The notes under the pieces are model-generated. The model saw only the letters and a list, made by a program, of their open reading frames with translations, was not told the origin of the DNA and made no database searches. A program made the position numbers and the translations under genes. A DNA stretch of 64,000 nt, taken from NCBI GenBank assembly GCA_002812745.2, contig NCSJ02000069.1, forward strand, positions 62,001 through 126,000, read 5' to 3'. This stretch comes from Scytalidium lignicola. Taxonomy: Eukaryota; Ascomycota; Leotiomycetes. This document shows, in pieces, positions 22,765 to 34,133 of the stretch (positions are counted from its first letter, which is position 1; the number at the start of each line of letters is the position of its first letter).

Positions 22765-24584
22765 TCACCCGTTTGCATCTTCCCCCCATACAAACGAGAT
22801 GCAGACGAGCCCCCTTTTAGCGATCCGCAACTGGAATGCAAGCTCATTTGAGTCATGGGAGCAGTCCATTTTGAGTTCAGCTGTGGTCGGAATATTCTCC
22901 ACCTCAACAGTACCATAGCCCCGGCTCAACGCAGTATTATCTTCGATCTGTACAATGGATAGGCAGCCTGAAAGAACCTGAAGAAAATCAAAAGTAAGAG
23001 ATAGCATGCCCAGCTCCAAATGTAGTGACGGTGTTGTCAAGGAAACTAATCGGCTATAAGGCAGCTCCCTATCTTCGATGGTAAGAAGAGAAACATGATC
23101 TGGGGTGGGTGCACACTCCGTCGTTATATCGCTTCTGTCAACGTGATCAGGTTGCGAAGGCGATCTCGGCGGAGTTAGAGGCAGTGCTGTGTATTGGGAG
23201 GGGCCTTTGATCGGATACCTATGGACAGATCGAGACTGAGATCGGATTGGATATATGGAAGCTTGGGCTGAGAGCTTAGTAGAAATGCCTGAGGACGACC
23301 AAGATGCAAGCGGTAGCAAGACGCTCTCGTCAGGATAATGATATCGTTTCTTCCTCTTCGATCTCGATGCCCTTAGGACCTTACCATCTATTATCTCTTT
23401 CAATAGCATAGAAATGCGACTCAACTCCCCGTACCGGTCTGCCAGAATGTTTACCCAGTCTGGCAAGATCCATCGGGCGTAGAGCCTGCCGTGAGTCCGA
23501 GGCACATAGAAGCCGCCGTGGAGGGAGAAGAACAGATTGCATAGGTAGCAAGCACTCTTGCTTGAGCAGATAAATCTTGGTCGCCGTCGGCTTGGATGCA
23601 CCTCGTAAAAGAAGAGGAGCTGTATCTCTGCGTGAACTTTCCAATGTGACTTTGACAAAGAGGCAGGCATGGGGATCTGAAAGGGCTCCACCTCAATGCT
23701 CTCAAAGAGCCGACAAGCCCTATGCCTTGCAGCGCAGACGAGCTCGGAAGTAGCAGAGTAGTATCGGCCTAATTTGCCAATTGCTTCTGGGAGATATGCC
23801 TTCAAAGTTGGTTCGATCATCGAAGTCTGAAGCGCTAGGCCGAGATCAGTGGCTAAGGAGAATGCGTGAATCTGCTTCACGATCTCCCCCACCACTTCCA
23901 CAACTCCCTCCACTTCGATGATCTCCGCATTAAGATCGGTTATGCTCTCAAGTCTAGCAAATAGGCTTTGCAGGTCTTGTACCCTACGCCTGCTTTCCTC
24001 AATTGTCTTCGTCGCTTTGACCGATCGACTGTGAATCGCATCGTGCAGTTGTTCGATGAGGGGTCGTTTTCCAGCAGTCTTTCTTGTACACTTCGCATGA
24101 CGCGATCGCAGACGGGACAGAATTCGATCGAGGTCTAGGCTAACAACCTCTCGAAAAGCTACTTCCGTATCATCTAACTTTAAGCGCTCTAAAATGTAGA
24201 TTAGCATAGTGTTGGAAGAAGATTGATAACCCAACCTCGCCGTGCGGCATGCTCTAATGCTCTCGCAAGCCTGATGAACCCCGTCGTAACTGCTGAGAGG
24301 TCTCCCGTATTTGCTGCTACCCGAATTGTGATTCCTCTCCCATTGCAGTGTTCTTCGACGCAGACAGCCATGACCTTGAGACTATCGTCCGAAGTGGCAG
24401 AGAGGAACGCTAGGTTGCACGCAATCTCCCTCTCCCGCACAACGCTTAGCTGACGGGTCGAGTCAATCTCTAAGTTGAGAAGATTCTCTCTCGGTATTTC
24501 AGGGAGCTCGTCTAGCTGTCGGAGGTTGCGGATGGATTGCTGCAATTGCGCGCGGGTGATCTTGCTTCCCCACAGCGTCTCCAT
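22765..24584 (-). CDS. OTT_1508-like deaminase-domain protein
   Basis: Protein of about 590 residues from exons 24584-24236 and 24188-22765. The 47-bp intron has a weak donor (GTTGGG) and a good TTTTAG acceptor, and it joins ARRE to RLKLDD exactly in frame. The core carries the zinc-dependent deaminase signature: [11 protein letters not shown] (HAE at about 302-304), then [14 protein letters not shown] (CxxC at about 330-333), followed by [15 protein letters not shown]. This is the pattern of the fungal OTT_1508-like family, part of the cytidine-deaminase-like superfamily, thought to act on nucleic acid or nucleotides. The N-terminal 290 residues are helical-looking without a known domain; the C-terminal third is Ser/Pro-rich and probably disordered. 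No signal peptide is seen. The substrate is unknown. It lies tail to tail with the NOD-like receptor relic. Confidence 0.82.
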
Positions 24585-25059
24585 GTTTGTCTCTTCATCT
24601 TCTTAAGCCCGCCAGGTACGGTCTGGCGGTGGCCGGCCATGATCGCCTGAGAATCCATTCAATTGGGAGTCTCGAAAGGTCGCTTTGTTAAGCCACTTGG
24701 AAAAGGGTGTGGGGGTACAAGACAAAAGATGTTTCTGGGCTACCGGGCTCGTCTGGTGGCCGCACGTCACAGTCCTGAGTACCCAGGAGCAGCCAGACAC
24801 CAGACAAGCTTGGCAAATATTACATAAGTGAAATTACGTCGTAATTACCCAAGTGCCTTCGTACTCTTAACTTGTTAAGAGAAGGAGCTAAAAAGAGCCT
24901 ACCGAACACTCCTCTAGGGCGAAACTCTTGCGCTAGAGCGAATGAGGCTACCCAAAATTTTACAGAACATGAGGATATCTCATACCTGCATCTGAATCTC
25001 GTGATCTTCCTATTCCTGATTCGTCCTCTGGTACGAAAATGACGTCTCCTCCTCCTCTT
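24585..25059. other. Upstream region of the deaminase gene
   Basis: About 475 bp that should contain the deaminase promoter on the minus strand. No gene or repeat arms are recognised. Confidence 0.4.
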
Positions 25060-25640
25060 TACGCCTCTTATGTCTCAAGCATCTAGCTCCCAAAAGCTAC
25101 CTAGTCCAGATAGTACTGATGAGTAGACGGAAAAGGGTTCTGGACCTAGAGGAGACACAGCAGATTGCAAATCAATAGAGGGCAGAACAAGAACTACAAA
25201 GAGGGAAGGGTGATGTGTTAAATTATAAGGAGGGGATTCAAGAGTTAGACCGTCAAGCACGTCAGCGTTGGCTTGATGATAATGCTCGGCGACAAATAGA
25301 GAAGCTAGCTGCGGTTAATAAACTCAAGAGGGAAAAAAACTAAACAGCGAGACTTAAGGGAAAAGCTTCGAGTACGAGACAGACAGCGTAAGCTTGATGA
25401 AGATGCTACTAAGCGTGCTGAGGTGCAAAGAGTAAAAGAAAAACAAGAAGCTGAGCGTAGAGAGAGGTCGAGACTTAATAGCCTTGCTATTGTCCAGCAA
25501 ACTCAAGAAACCTTATGTTTACAAGGAGTAGTACGCGCTACTAGACATTGTAAGGAAAATGCACCACAAAACGAGGCTCGTATAAAAGCTATAGGCTAAT
25601 CTAAGCGTCCTGCGGATACCTACTAGGGTATGGGATTAGG
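25060..25640 (+). pseudogene. Coiled-coil-rich relic, possibly a transposase C-terminus
   Basis: The plus strand encodes charged helical segments in two frames broken by stops: ELDRQARQRWLDDNARRQIE and KLAAVNKLKREKN, then LRVRDRQRKLDEDATKRAE, then VKEKQEAERRERSRLNSLAI. The Arg/Lys/Glu/Gln-rich heptad pattern resembles the C-terminal tails of fungal pogo-type transposases and related mobile-element proteins. No catalytic core is present and there is no intact start. Assignment to a transposase is inference. It lies inside the interval bounded by the 41-bp inverted repeats. Confidence 0.35.
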
Positions 25641-26242
25641 GCGATTAGATGGCAGACAATCAAGGTTGGTTTGCCTATTCTAGATCTAGGAATTCTGATG
25701 ATAATTGATTTCCAGTATGAGAAATCCGCGACGGTTAAAGCTCGACTTTGACGACGAGATCCCGTCTTTTCTTAAACAAGAGTTTAAATACATGGGGAAT
25801 GTTTCGGCAGCTGAATTACTAAAAGTCTTATGCTGCTTTAGCGCTCGCGTACCTAATAGCTACAGCAGCGCAGCCGTATGGACCCCTAGCCAACCTGCTG
25901 AGGGTGTAAGGTATTAGTGATGATAGTGTATTATAGCGTTAATTACAGATCATTGTCTGGATAGAAAGCCCTGTCCTGCTGGAAGATGCCTCTCTCAGCG
26001 ATTTTCAGTATTTGTAATTAGTCTTAGCTGTCGGCGTAGTGGACAGGAAATTTGAACTCGCTAAACCTAAGAATTAGAGCTCCTATTATCTTTCCCCAGC
26101 TGCCGACGTTCACCCATTGCTCCTCTCCGCCTCCGCCTTTGCTATTTTTGTAGCCACCCTTCTTAAGGAGCCTAGGTAGCATTAACATCGAGCTGCTGTG
26201 TAAATTAAAACCATACGATTATTCCAACTTGCATTGTTTTAT

Positions 26243-27332
26243 CTATACATAACCAAACGGAAGTAATTGCTCCAACCGACATGCATATGCTCCGTCGCCA
26301 AAATCCTTCGAGATGGTTTTAACCCCTTGTTCAGATAGGCCAAAGAAGCGGAAGGATGTTCTTGGATCTTTTGCAACTGCTACGCTACAAATTCCTTGCA
26401 TAAAACCTCTGACGGAGGTGCAAGAAAGGTCTTTCTGAAACTCATGCATAATATCAATAAACGCCGTACTTTTGATACTACAGTGCTGAACTGAGACCCA
26501 TATTTGAGCTTTCAACATAACGGCGAAAGCGCGTACAACCCAGACATTGGCTCTAACGGTACCAATAGAAGCTGCAGAATCGAAAAACATCAATTGGCAA
26601 GGGGTTAAAGATGGCCGCGGTTCTTTACTAATGGACCAATGTCTAGGGAATAGCGTGTACTATTGGATTGAAACGAGGAATAACGTTAGAAGTGAACTAC
26701 TTTTAAACAGAGGGACATACCTCGTATATATGGCCAACCAATCCGTCTAACCGGGGGGTCCAAACAGGTTTGGTGAAAAGATTAAGTCGACGAAGGAACT
26801 TACTCGTCTCAGGCCGCATAGTACTAGATGAGCCCACGAAAACAATAACAATATCTTTCCATGAGACCATAGGATTGAGATCCGTTTCTGTCTCTATGCA
26901 ATTGATGTTAAGAAGAACAGAATCGAGCGTCCTGCGGAGAGTTCCCTCCCTGTCGGTATCAGAAATAGTAATAGAGACGAGTAGTTTAGTCTGCCGTGGC
27001 CTGGCATATAGTCGTGGCCGAAGTTTATAATTTTTAGTAGGTAATTCAGCTGGCCCACAGTTGATAGCTGACCATCGAACAACAGCGGACTCGCGTTCAA
27101 CAGCCTTTCGGAGACGTGCCAGCACGCACGTCCACACTGGGATGTCAAGGACGATACCTATATTGAATTTAGCATAGTTGATTGCTACAGAGCCGAGAAT
27201 GAAATATTATGAAATCTTGGGATATAATGAAGCCATAGCGTCAGATACTGATAGTTGTAAGGCAAGAAGTGACCTACCGCTTTCAAACGTCGGCGGTGAA
27301 ACAATGGGTTCAGAGGTGAGGGGCAGCGTCAT
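26243..27332 (-). CDS. Short, divergent chitin-synthase-like protein
   Basis: Three exons, 27332-27278, 27157-26721 and 26659-26243, give 302 residues without a frame break. Residues 60-150 match the start of the chitin synthase GT2 domain: LRPRLYARPRQTKLLVSITI, then REGTLRRTLDSVLLNI and WKDIVIVFVG. After the second intron, IYEYTLF and PCQLMFF align with the segment preceding the first catalytic aspartate, and RAFAVMLKAQIWVSVQ with the strand that normally carries it. The classical catalytic DxD and QxxRW segments and all membrane helices are absent, so it is unlikely to make chitin. It could be a truncated duplicate evolving a new role or a domesticated fragment. Its intact splicing argues against simple decay. 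Confidence 0.6.
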
Positions 27333-27950
27333 TGTAGGCGCTGAAAACAGTAAAATAATGAATAGGTAAATACTAGGTAGCTGCTTGATATTGATAGTGA
27401 AGAAGAAGATAGGGTCGATCGTGTTGGTTGCGTTATCTTAATACCTTAATAATTTTAGATATTTTTGTAAGCTGTTTAATCCCCAGACCGCCTCTAATAG
27501 TTCGAAGGCGTCGTGCGCGCCGTAGGCTAGCACTCTCGTATTATGGCAGATGCGGGGGTCGTTTCGCTCTAACCAAAAATCGTTAGTCGCTTCAACTCGA
27601 GGTACTCATCCGTGTGGCAACCTTACCTAAATTTACACCCCACCGCAGCCACAAGGCTAATAACGATTTCCTGCATAGTACTGAGGCCTCAGAGTTCGGA
27701 TAAGACCCCTTTATAAGTATTAGGGATGGTATAAGCTGGGTGGTGGAGCTGTGGTAGAGGAAGTCTATTACGCTGTAAAAGGAGACTCTTTGCAAAGCAG
27801 GCGTGAGGGCGACGATACGAACGTGATTTTCTAGTGGGAGGGGTTCAGGATGTCCGGGAGTGGCCACGGAATATAACTTATAAGAAAATATAGGAGATAT
27901 TGAGATGTGTACATATTTTAAGATGCTTGAAGTCAAAGTACCTATCATTT

Positions 27951-27991
27951 TTTCCGGCACGTAGGGTTTTCCGCTACGCAGGGATGGACGT
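27951..27991 (-). repeat. 41-bp terminal-repeat-like sequence, right copy
   Basis: The reverse complement reads ACGTCCATCCCTGCGTAGCG and matches 16378-16418 at 40 of 41 positions. It is followed on the plus strand by TA (27992-27993). Orientation is inward relative to the left copy, as at the far end of one long element. Confidence 0.65.
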
Positions 27992-27993
27992 TA

Positions 27994-28846
27994 GCTCTTA
28001 CTCGCACACCAACAGACCAATCATTTGCGCGATATACTCAAAATCCATGCTGCTTTAATACTTGTAAGCGACTGCACCGTTTTCAATTTCTAATGTTATA
28101 TAGTTATTCTGTAAGGTGACTAAAATAGCGAGAAAAGTCTCCTGATTCGGCAAAAAAACTCTCGCTTGCAGGGGGGGGNCGAGTATTTCTTGACACCCCC
28201 TTACGTACATTGCATATGGGATGGTTGCTCTGCGTGCTCTGCCAATTACTGTATCGTTGTGAGTCAAGCTTTTCCCACATGGATCCTGAAGTGGAGGAGA
28301 TTTGATCAGTAATCCACTAGCTTCGGATCATGCGCACCGTCTCTTCCAGTAGTCGGAGACTTTTGCCGGAAAGTTTGCTGAAAGTAGGGTTGAGTTGAGA
28401 GAATAGGGTTTGTGGGTGGCGGTGGCACAGACCTTGTTGCCTGGACGCCTCAGGAAATAGTAGGCTAAAATGACATCATCGGCCTTCTCGGCCTTAAACC
28501 AAAGCGCGAGGGTTGAGCGCGAGTGTGCGAGAGGGCGAAAAGCGAGGCGGGGGACCACAATTTCTCCACCACCTGGATACGGACGTAGGAGATAAACAAT
28601 AAATACGTCCGTACTTAGTAGGGCATTCAACGGTGCGTATATCAATAAACATGTTTGATTTAATGTGTAGAACGCTTACATAGATCATTTGCATATATCC
28701 TGTATGTATAGCTCATAAAAGTCCTTAATAACGTAGAGCATTTTAAAAACCACGTGGCTAAAGGTTTATAAGGTCAAACCTTCCTACCTTCCTTTCCCTT
28801 GCTTTCTTTCCCCCCGCTTTTCGTCGCTCAGTCACTGAGCAGTGTG
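27994..28846. other. Intergenic, no gene recognised
   Basis: Contains an n after a G run at about 28189 and an open minus-strand frame of 105 codons (28328-28645) with no recognisable motif. Treated as non-coding or unknown. Confidence 0.4.
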
Positions 28847-29213
28847 TATAATGAGTTGAGTTGAGTTGAGTTTTAAGATGTACTCAACTCAACTCAACCA
28901 TTATACTATACAACTCAAACTCAACTCAATTCAACTCAAGTTAAATTGAGTCGACCAACACTATTCCTATTTAGGATTAGTATTTGATTAGTAATAAAAA
29001 TTAACCAATAAGATAGTTGATTTTCCTAGCTGAACTAACAAGATTACTAATCATTTTGCCACCACTTATTTTGTCACTTATTTTGCGCTCTGTATAAAAT
29101 TGTATAAAATTATACGTTGAGTTGTTTGAGTTGAGTTTAGTTTCAACTCAAACTCAACTCAAACTCAACTCAACTCAACTTAACTAAATTTAAGTTAAAT
29201 TGAGTTTTTGAGT
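28847..29213. repeat. TTGAG/CTCAA pentamer tract with inverted arms
   Basis: Runs of TTGAG on one side and CTCAA on the other form hairpins at 28847-28908 (TATAATGAGTTGAG facing CTCAACCATTATA). The pattern recurs at 29117-29213, with about 160 bp of AT-rich, non-repetitive DNA between. Pentamer arms of this kind occur at the ends of some fungal transposons; no transposase is seen. Confidence 0.6.
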
Positions 29214-32025
29214 TTTTTTTTACACATACTGGAGGCTCAGTCAAATCGTTTTGATTGAGTAGAAAGTAATTTCGCGGTAGGTATGATCTGGTATCCTCTA
29301 GTGTCGGTGGTTTCGACAGTATGACGCCGCATCCATACTATCGTAACAGCACATTTCATAAAAGAAACACTAGTAGTCAGCTGCGCCAGAAGCTTACTAG
29401 TTGGAGCAGCAGCAAGTATGCCACCCGCCAAAAGAGCACTTCTGAAATTGGCGGCTGCGACTGCTCAAGACCTGGATCTGAGTACTACACATCCCGTATC
29501 TACGAGACCACAGTAGCTCCCCTATTTTCTACCAACCCTTAGTTAGTATTAAGTAAGTAGCATTCTATCTTCTATAACAGAGTATTTGCTTGATATCTTG
29601 CAAAGTGTATTTTTAGCTATAGTACATGATACGATATCAAGATACACTTAAACGTAACTTTTCATGGTTACTTAGAATATAGATGTAAGAAAAAATGAGT
29701 ATTTAACTTTACATAGTGAAAGATAATCTCTGAGAGAAGTTCATGATCACCAAATTAATAATGGCCTGGTTTAATTTATATTTTGTATAGTCTCCATTCC
29801 TAACTTCAATATGGTGCGTCTACACCTGTGCATAAGCTTAGGATAATCGTCCTGCTATGGGGTGATCAGTGTAAGGGCTTTTCATAACAATGAAATATGT
29901 CAAGTATAAAGTATGATCTGATATACAAGACGTAGCACAAAGGAAAAAGCCAAACTCTATCAGCACGCATTTTAAGGGGGCTGAGTTGATCACGTGATAC
30001 TCTGACACTGCTGCCATAGTTAATCAGGTAGGACGATGGCCCCGTGACTAGGGACGTCCTGGTATGCTGATATGCTGAGGCTACTGGGTGGAAAGTCCTA
30101 AACTTGAGTCTGTCCTGAACCATTTGCTCTGGAGCCTATAGGCCTTCGGGATGCATGATCTAGATGACATGGCCACCTAGGAAGGTAGGACGTGCATGGT
30201 CCTACCAATGTTGTTCTATGAAGGTTTCGCTCCTGTGACTTAGGGAGCCCTGAGACGGCCTGAAAGCCAGATTAAAAGTCCCAGATAAGCATTTAAGCTA
30301 GAACCGCTCAGCTAGGACCCATTCTCATCTAGGGTGCATTACCCAGCACTCACAGAAATCTGGGACTCCTAAAGTTTTAGAAAAGATATCCTAACTAGAC
30401 TTTTGGGTTAGGACAGCGCCCCTGGCTAACAAGATGCCCTGGGCTCTCCTATAATGCCTAATCCTTTTAAAAGTTAATTCATGGTAATCGTCCTTTTCAG
30501 AGGGATAAGGGTCTACCAATCTACCAACGATTTCCATTGCGCCAAGCATCCTCAACGATACGTCGTAGCTGGACAAGGAATTCTTTTGAATTGGTTATGA
30601 TGACATGTTACTATAATTAGCTGAAGCTCAACCTCTAAAGAGCTTTCATCATCATATCATAATGAAGAATGGCTCCTTGAAGTGGAATTTCCACTCCTTG
30701 GAGAGATACCAAGTAAAACCAAAAACGAGCTTAAATGCTCTAAGCCCGGTCGAGTTAGAAATCTTCTTCTACGAATTTACCATCAAGCGCTATTTTCTGA
30801 GGTAGGGAAAATTTTATTAGGTTATAGCACATGAGGCAATGCTGATTAATATCCTGAAAAAGCCTCTTGTGTACTACACTTGGCTTGTCCTTATTACTAA
30901 CTCTAGCTTTTTACGATTTTTATGTAACATCTTAATCATTTTTACAAGACTTAAACATCAGTTAACCACTATATCAAACAGGTAGTTTTATTGCGATTGC
31001 TAGCTCATACCCCCAGGAGTTATTATCATAGTCACTAGCTAATCACTTTCGTCTATAACATAAATGCAGTTAGAAGAACTTGATAAAGCGTAACAAGCTG
31101 AGTACAAGAGCAAGTAATATATATGTGGTAGCATTGACCATAAAGCCTCAAATTCTAACTTAAGGGCTCTTTTCTATTATATATTAAGAGCATGATGAGT
31201 ATTCAACATTCTTAATTTGTTATAACAGGCTATTATCACACGCCAATCTCGACATGAACAAAATCCGTTTCTGTTCGGAAAGGTGAGCAGAGCTGCTTTA
31301 CTGGTAGTTTTTGGTGAGCAATGGTGAATAAGTGTGAGCTGAAGGGTAAGTGATGATGGATGGTCCAGCGTCGAAGGCGCCAGTTTTCGGATTCTCGGTT
31401 ATAAGTTATAACTGTTGCTGGCTAAAATTGGAACAAGTTAGTCAAGGGTTCTTTCGGAGTCAATTCTTGATCCCCGCCAGGCAAAGTCGTATTTTCTAAC
31501 TGACCTTTAGCAAATTCCTCTAAATTCTACAGTAATTTCTTCTCGTGATCAGTTCCGTTTTAGTTCCCAGATGTGAGTAGTACCTGCTTTAACTAAAGCC
31601 GAGGGTGAATAAAGCCTAGCAAACCTAAGCAGATCTTAGAAAGTGCCTAAATTGGAGTTTAGACAGAATCTGAATTGGAACTTGGGCAGAGTTTGAGCTT
31701 ATAATTGCTAATATCTTCTAATGAGGGAATCTTTAACTCAAAAATCTAATACTAAATAAGGTTGTCGTTGTCGCCTTTGAGTATTCGGAAAAGACGACAA
31801 GTAGGCCCTTTAAGAATGATTGGCTTATATTCAAATTCGTCATTTTTAGTGCTTATAAGTCAGAACTGAAACTTCTTGAGTTGACCCCACGCATGTTGTG
31901 GGAGAATAAGGCAACAAGGCAACAATAAAGTCAGTGTAAGGGTCAGGTGATAGAATACTGAAGATTCTGAACTGCTTGTCATAGAACATTTCATTGCCGA
32001 ATATTTAACCTAAGTAACTAGTATC
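29214..32025. other. Long stretch without a recognisable gene
   Basis: About 2.8 kb of mixed composition with many stops in all frames. The 30.0-30.8 kb part looks like heavily decayed coding DNA (a charged minus-strand segment at 30391-30576), possibly retroelement-derived, but no reverse transcriptase, integrase or gag motif could be read. No clear LTR pair was found by eye. Confidence 0.4.
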
Positions 32026-34133
32026 CTATGCGATGTAGAACCATATCTTTGCGAGAATATTTTTAGGAGTTCGTTCTTGGCTTTGCTCCTGGTTAATTTC
32101 CTCCTTCTCGATTACAACTCTTCCAGTCTTTAGATCAACATCCACGCTCTTGTGCCAAGTGGTACGTTTCAATAACTTCCAGAATAGGTATAAGATAAAA
32201 AATATCCTGTGTAGGGAATAGTCAGATGGATACATGAAACATTTTCGAGCTTGTCGGCGAGTTATGTGAAGAGGCAGGGAAAGAAGACTTACGGAACTCC
32301 AATATACGATACTATAAAGTTGGACACATTCCAATTACCCCGAATAAAAACCGTGAAGCCATTAAATAGGATTATAACTAGAAAATAGATCAATGCGAAC
32401 CAAGCTGCGTATGGCTGGCAGATCGATTTAAATGGCAATTCGTTCCGACTAATCCCTTGTGCTTTTAAGGCGTAGTAAAATTTGAGATAAGCCACGCAAA
32501 TAGAAGCCCATGTAACAAGGCTTGATATTGAGGTGATATTATAAAACCAAACAAACACTTTGTTAGAACTCTCTGTGACACTCATGTACGCAAGGAGTGA
32601 CATTGAGGCCGTCATGATAATACACCAGTACGGGACACCACTAACAATTAAAGTTAGATTTCCGATTTTTCATGTTTGATTACTACAACATGGAATCTGA
32701 CGACTCACTTTTTTGAGCATTGGAGTAAGAATCGGGGAGCTTGACCTGCTTGGGCAAGAGAGTAGAGGTAGCGACTCCCGACGTACAAGAAAGCGCTGAC
32801 GGAAGAGACTGCAGCTATGAGAATAACGGCATTTATAATTGAAGGAAGTACAGGTATTCCAGCTCGGTATATCGCAATCACCCATGGTGATGCAGCTCCA
32901 GTTTGAACGCTTAGAGCTTGGGCGTTTNAACAGCATAGCATCGTCGTAAGGCACCAGAACACCGATAGCGAGAGATCCAAGGATGTAGAAAATAAGGATA
33001 CGCCAAAAGACGCGGCCGACAGCGATTGGGATATTCTTTCTGAGTGGTTATGTTAAAAGAGAACGACTAAAAATCAAAATTCCAAAGGCAAGCTTACTGT
33101 GGATTTGTAGTCTCACCAGCGGCCACAGCGACAGTCTCTACCCCGCTGTATGAGAAGGCAGCATTGATGAAAGTCGAAAATAGGCCTAGGAAGCGACCAA
33201 GGTCTCCACTAGCCATATATTCTTTCATCGCTCCAGGATGCTTCCAGTACCGGAAACCTAATCGGTCATGATTTGGACCACCACCAAGGTCAAGGATGAA
33301 AGCCAGGATTAGAAGACCAACAATTGCTATGATCTTGAGACTCACGAACCAAAATTCTGATTCGCCATAGATGCGTACTGAGTAAATATTTATGACAATG
33401 ACAACGAATATGATGATGCTGATCCATGCTGCTGGAGTAATGTGATCATTCCAGAATCCGATAATGATGGATGCCGCTGAGATTTCGGAACTAACGGTGA
33501 GGGCGGCAGAGTACCAGTTCTGTATCTGCGAGTCAGTATTAAGGCCCTTTGGATGTTAACGTAAAGTAAACATACATTCCATCCAACGGCAAAACCCATA
33601 GCATCATCCACGTATCGACTACAGAAATGAGGGATTGCGCCAGGGAGGGCTGACCAAGTGGTCATCTCTCCTAAACATTGCATCTGTAGCGGCACTATTA
33701 GCATTGACCGGTATGAAGCCACCATCTTCTTGCATATTTGAATTAATGCACCATACCATACAAAAANGTTGCAAATCCTGTGAAAATATACCCAAGAAGT
33801 AGAGACAACGGCCCAGCCTGTGCAAGGGCAATGCCAATACCAAGGAAAAGACCGGTGCCAATAGTTCCTCCCAGGGCAATAAATTGGATATGTCGAGATT
33901 TTAATCTGCAAAACAATTGGATATATTAGCAGCCTTCAGATACCCATAGAACTAAAATATCATAGAGCCTTCAATTGCATTAAGGCTAGTTTAGAAGGTG
34001 TCGTTTGGACGGGGCTAAAGGTTACTAACTCGCGGCTCACGTATCCGAACTTCTGCGAACCGGGGATGTTGCTGTACATTTCAGCAGCTTCCGCATTGCG
34101 AAATTCATAGATTGCGTTATTCTTCTCATCCAT
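32026..34133 (-). CDS. Amino-acid permease (YAT / APC family)
   Basis: Plasma-membrane amino-acid transporter of about 550 residues with the typical 12 membrane segments. Exons: 34133-34030, 33905-33752, 33683-33576, 33525-33098, 33039-32709, 32640-32293 and 32206-32026. Landmarks are [20 protein letters not shown] across the first splice site, [44 protein letters not shown] next to [16 protein letters not shown], and SKNGVPYW at the sixth junction. The n at 32928 is an extra base, because removing it joins MLL to NAQAL; the n at 33767 fits a real sixth T. The 33751-33684 intron boundary is the least certain. It is divergent from the TauD-type oxygenase at 35417, suggesting coupled uptake and oxidation of an amino-acid-like compound. 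Confidence 0.85.

Noticed and set aside
28328..28645. 105-codon minus-strand frame as a gene
   Set aside because: No recognisable motif and no splice or start context; kept only as unknown.
30391..30576. Retroelement gag fragment
   Set aside because: Charged composition is suggestive, but no diagnostic motif or flanking repeat supports it.
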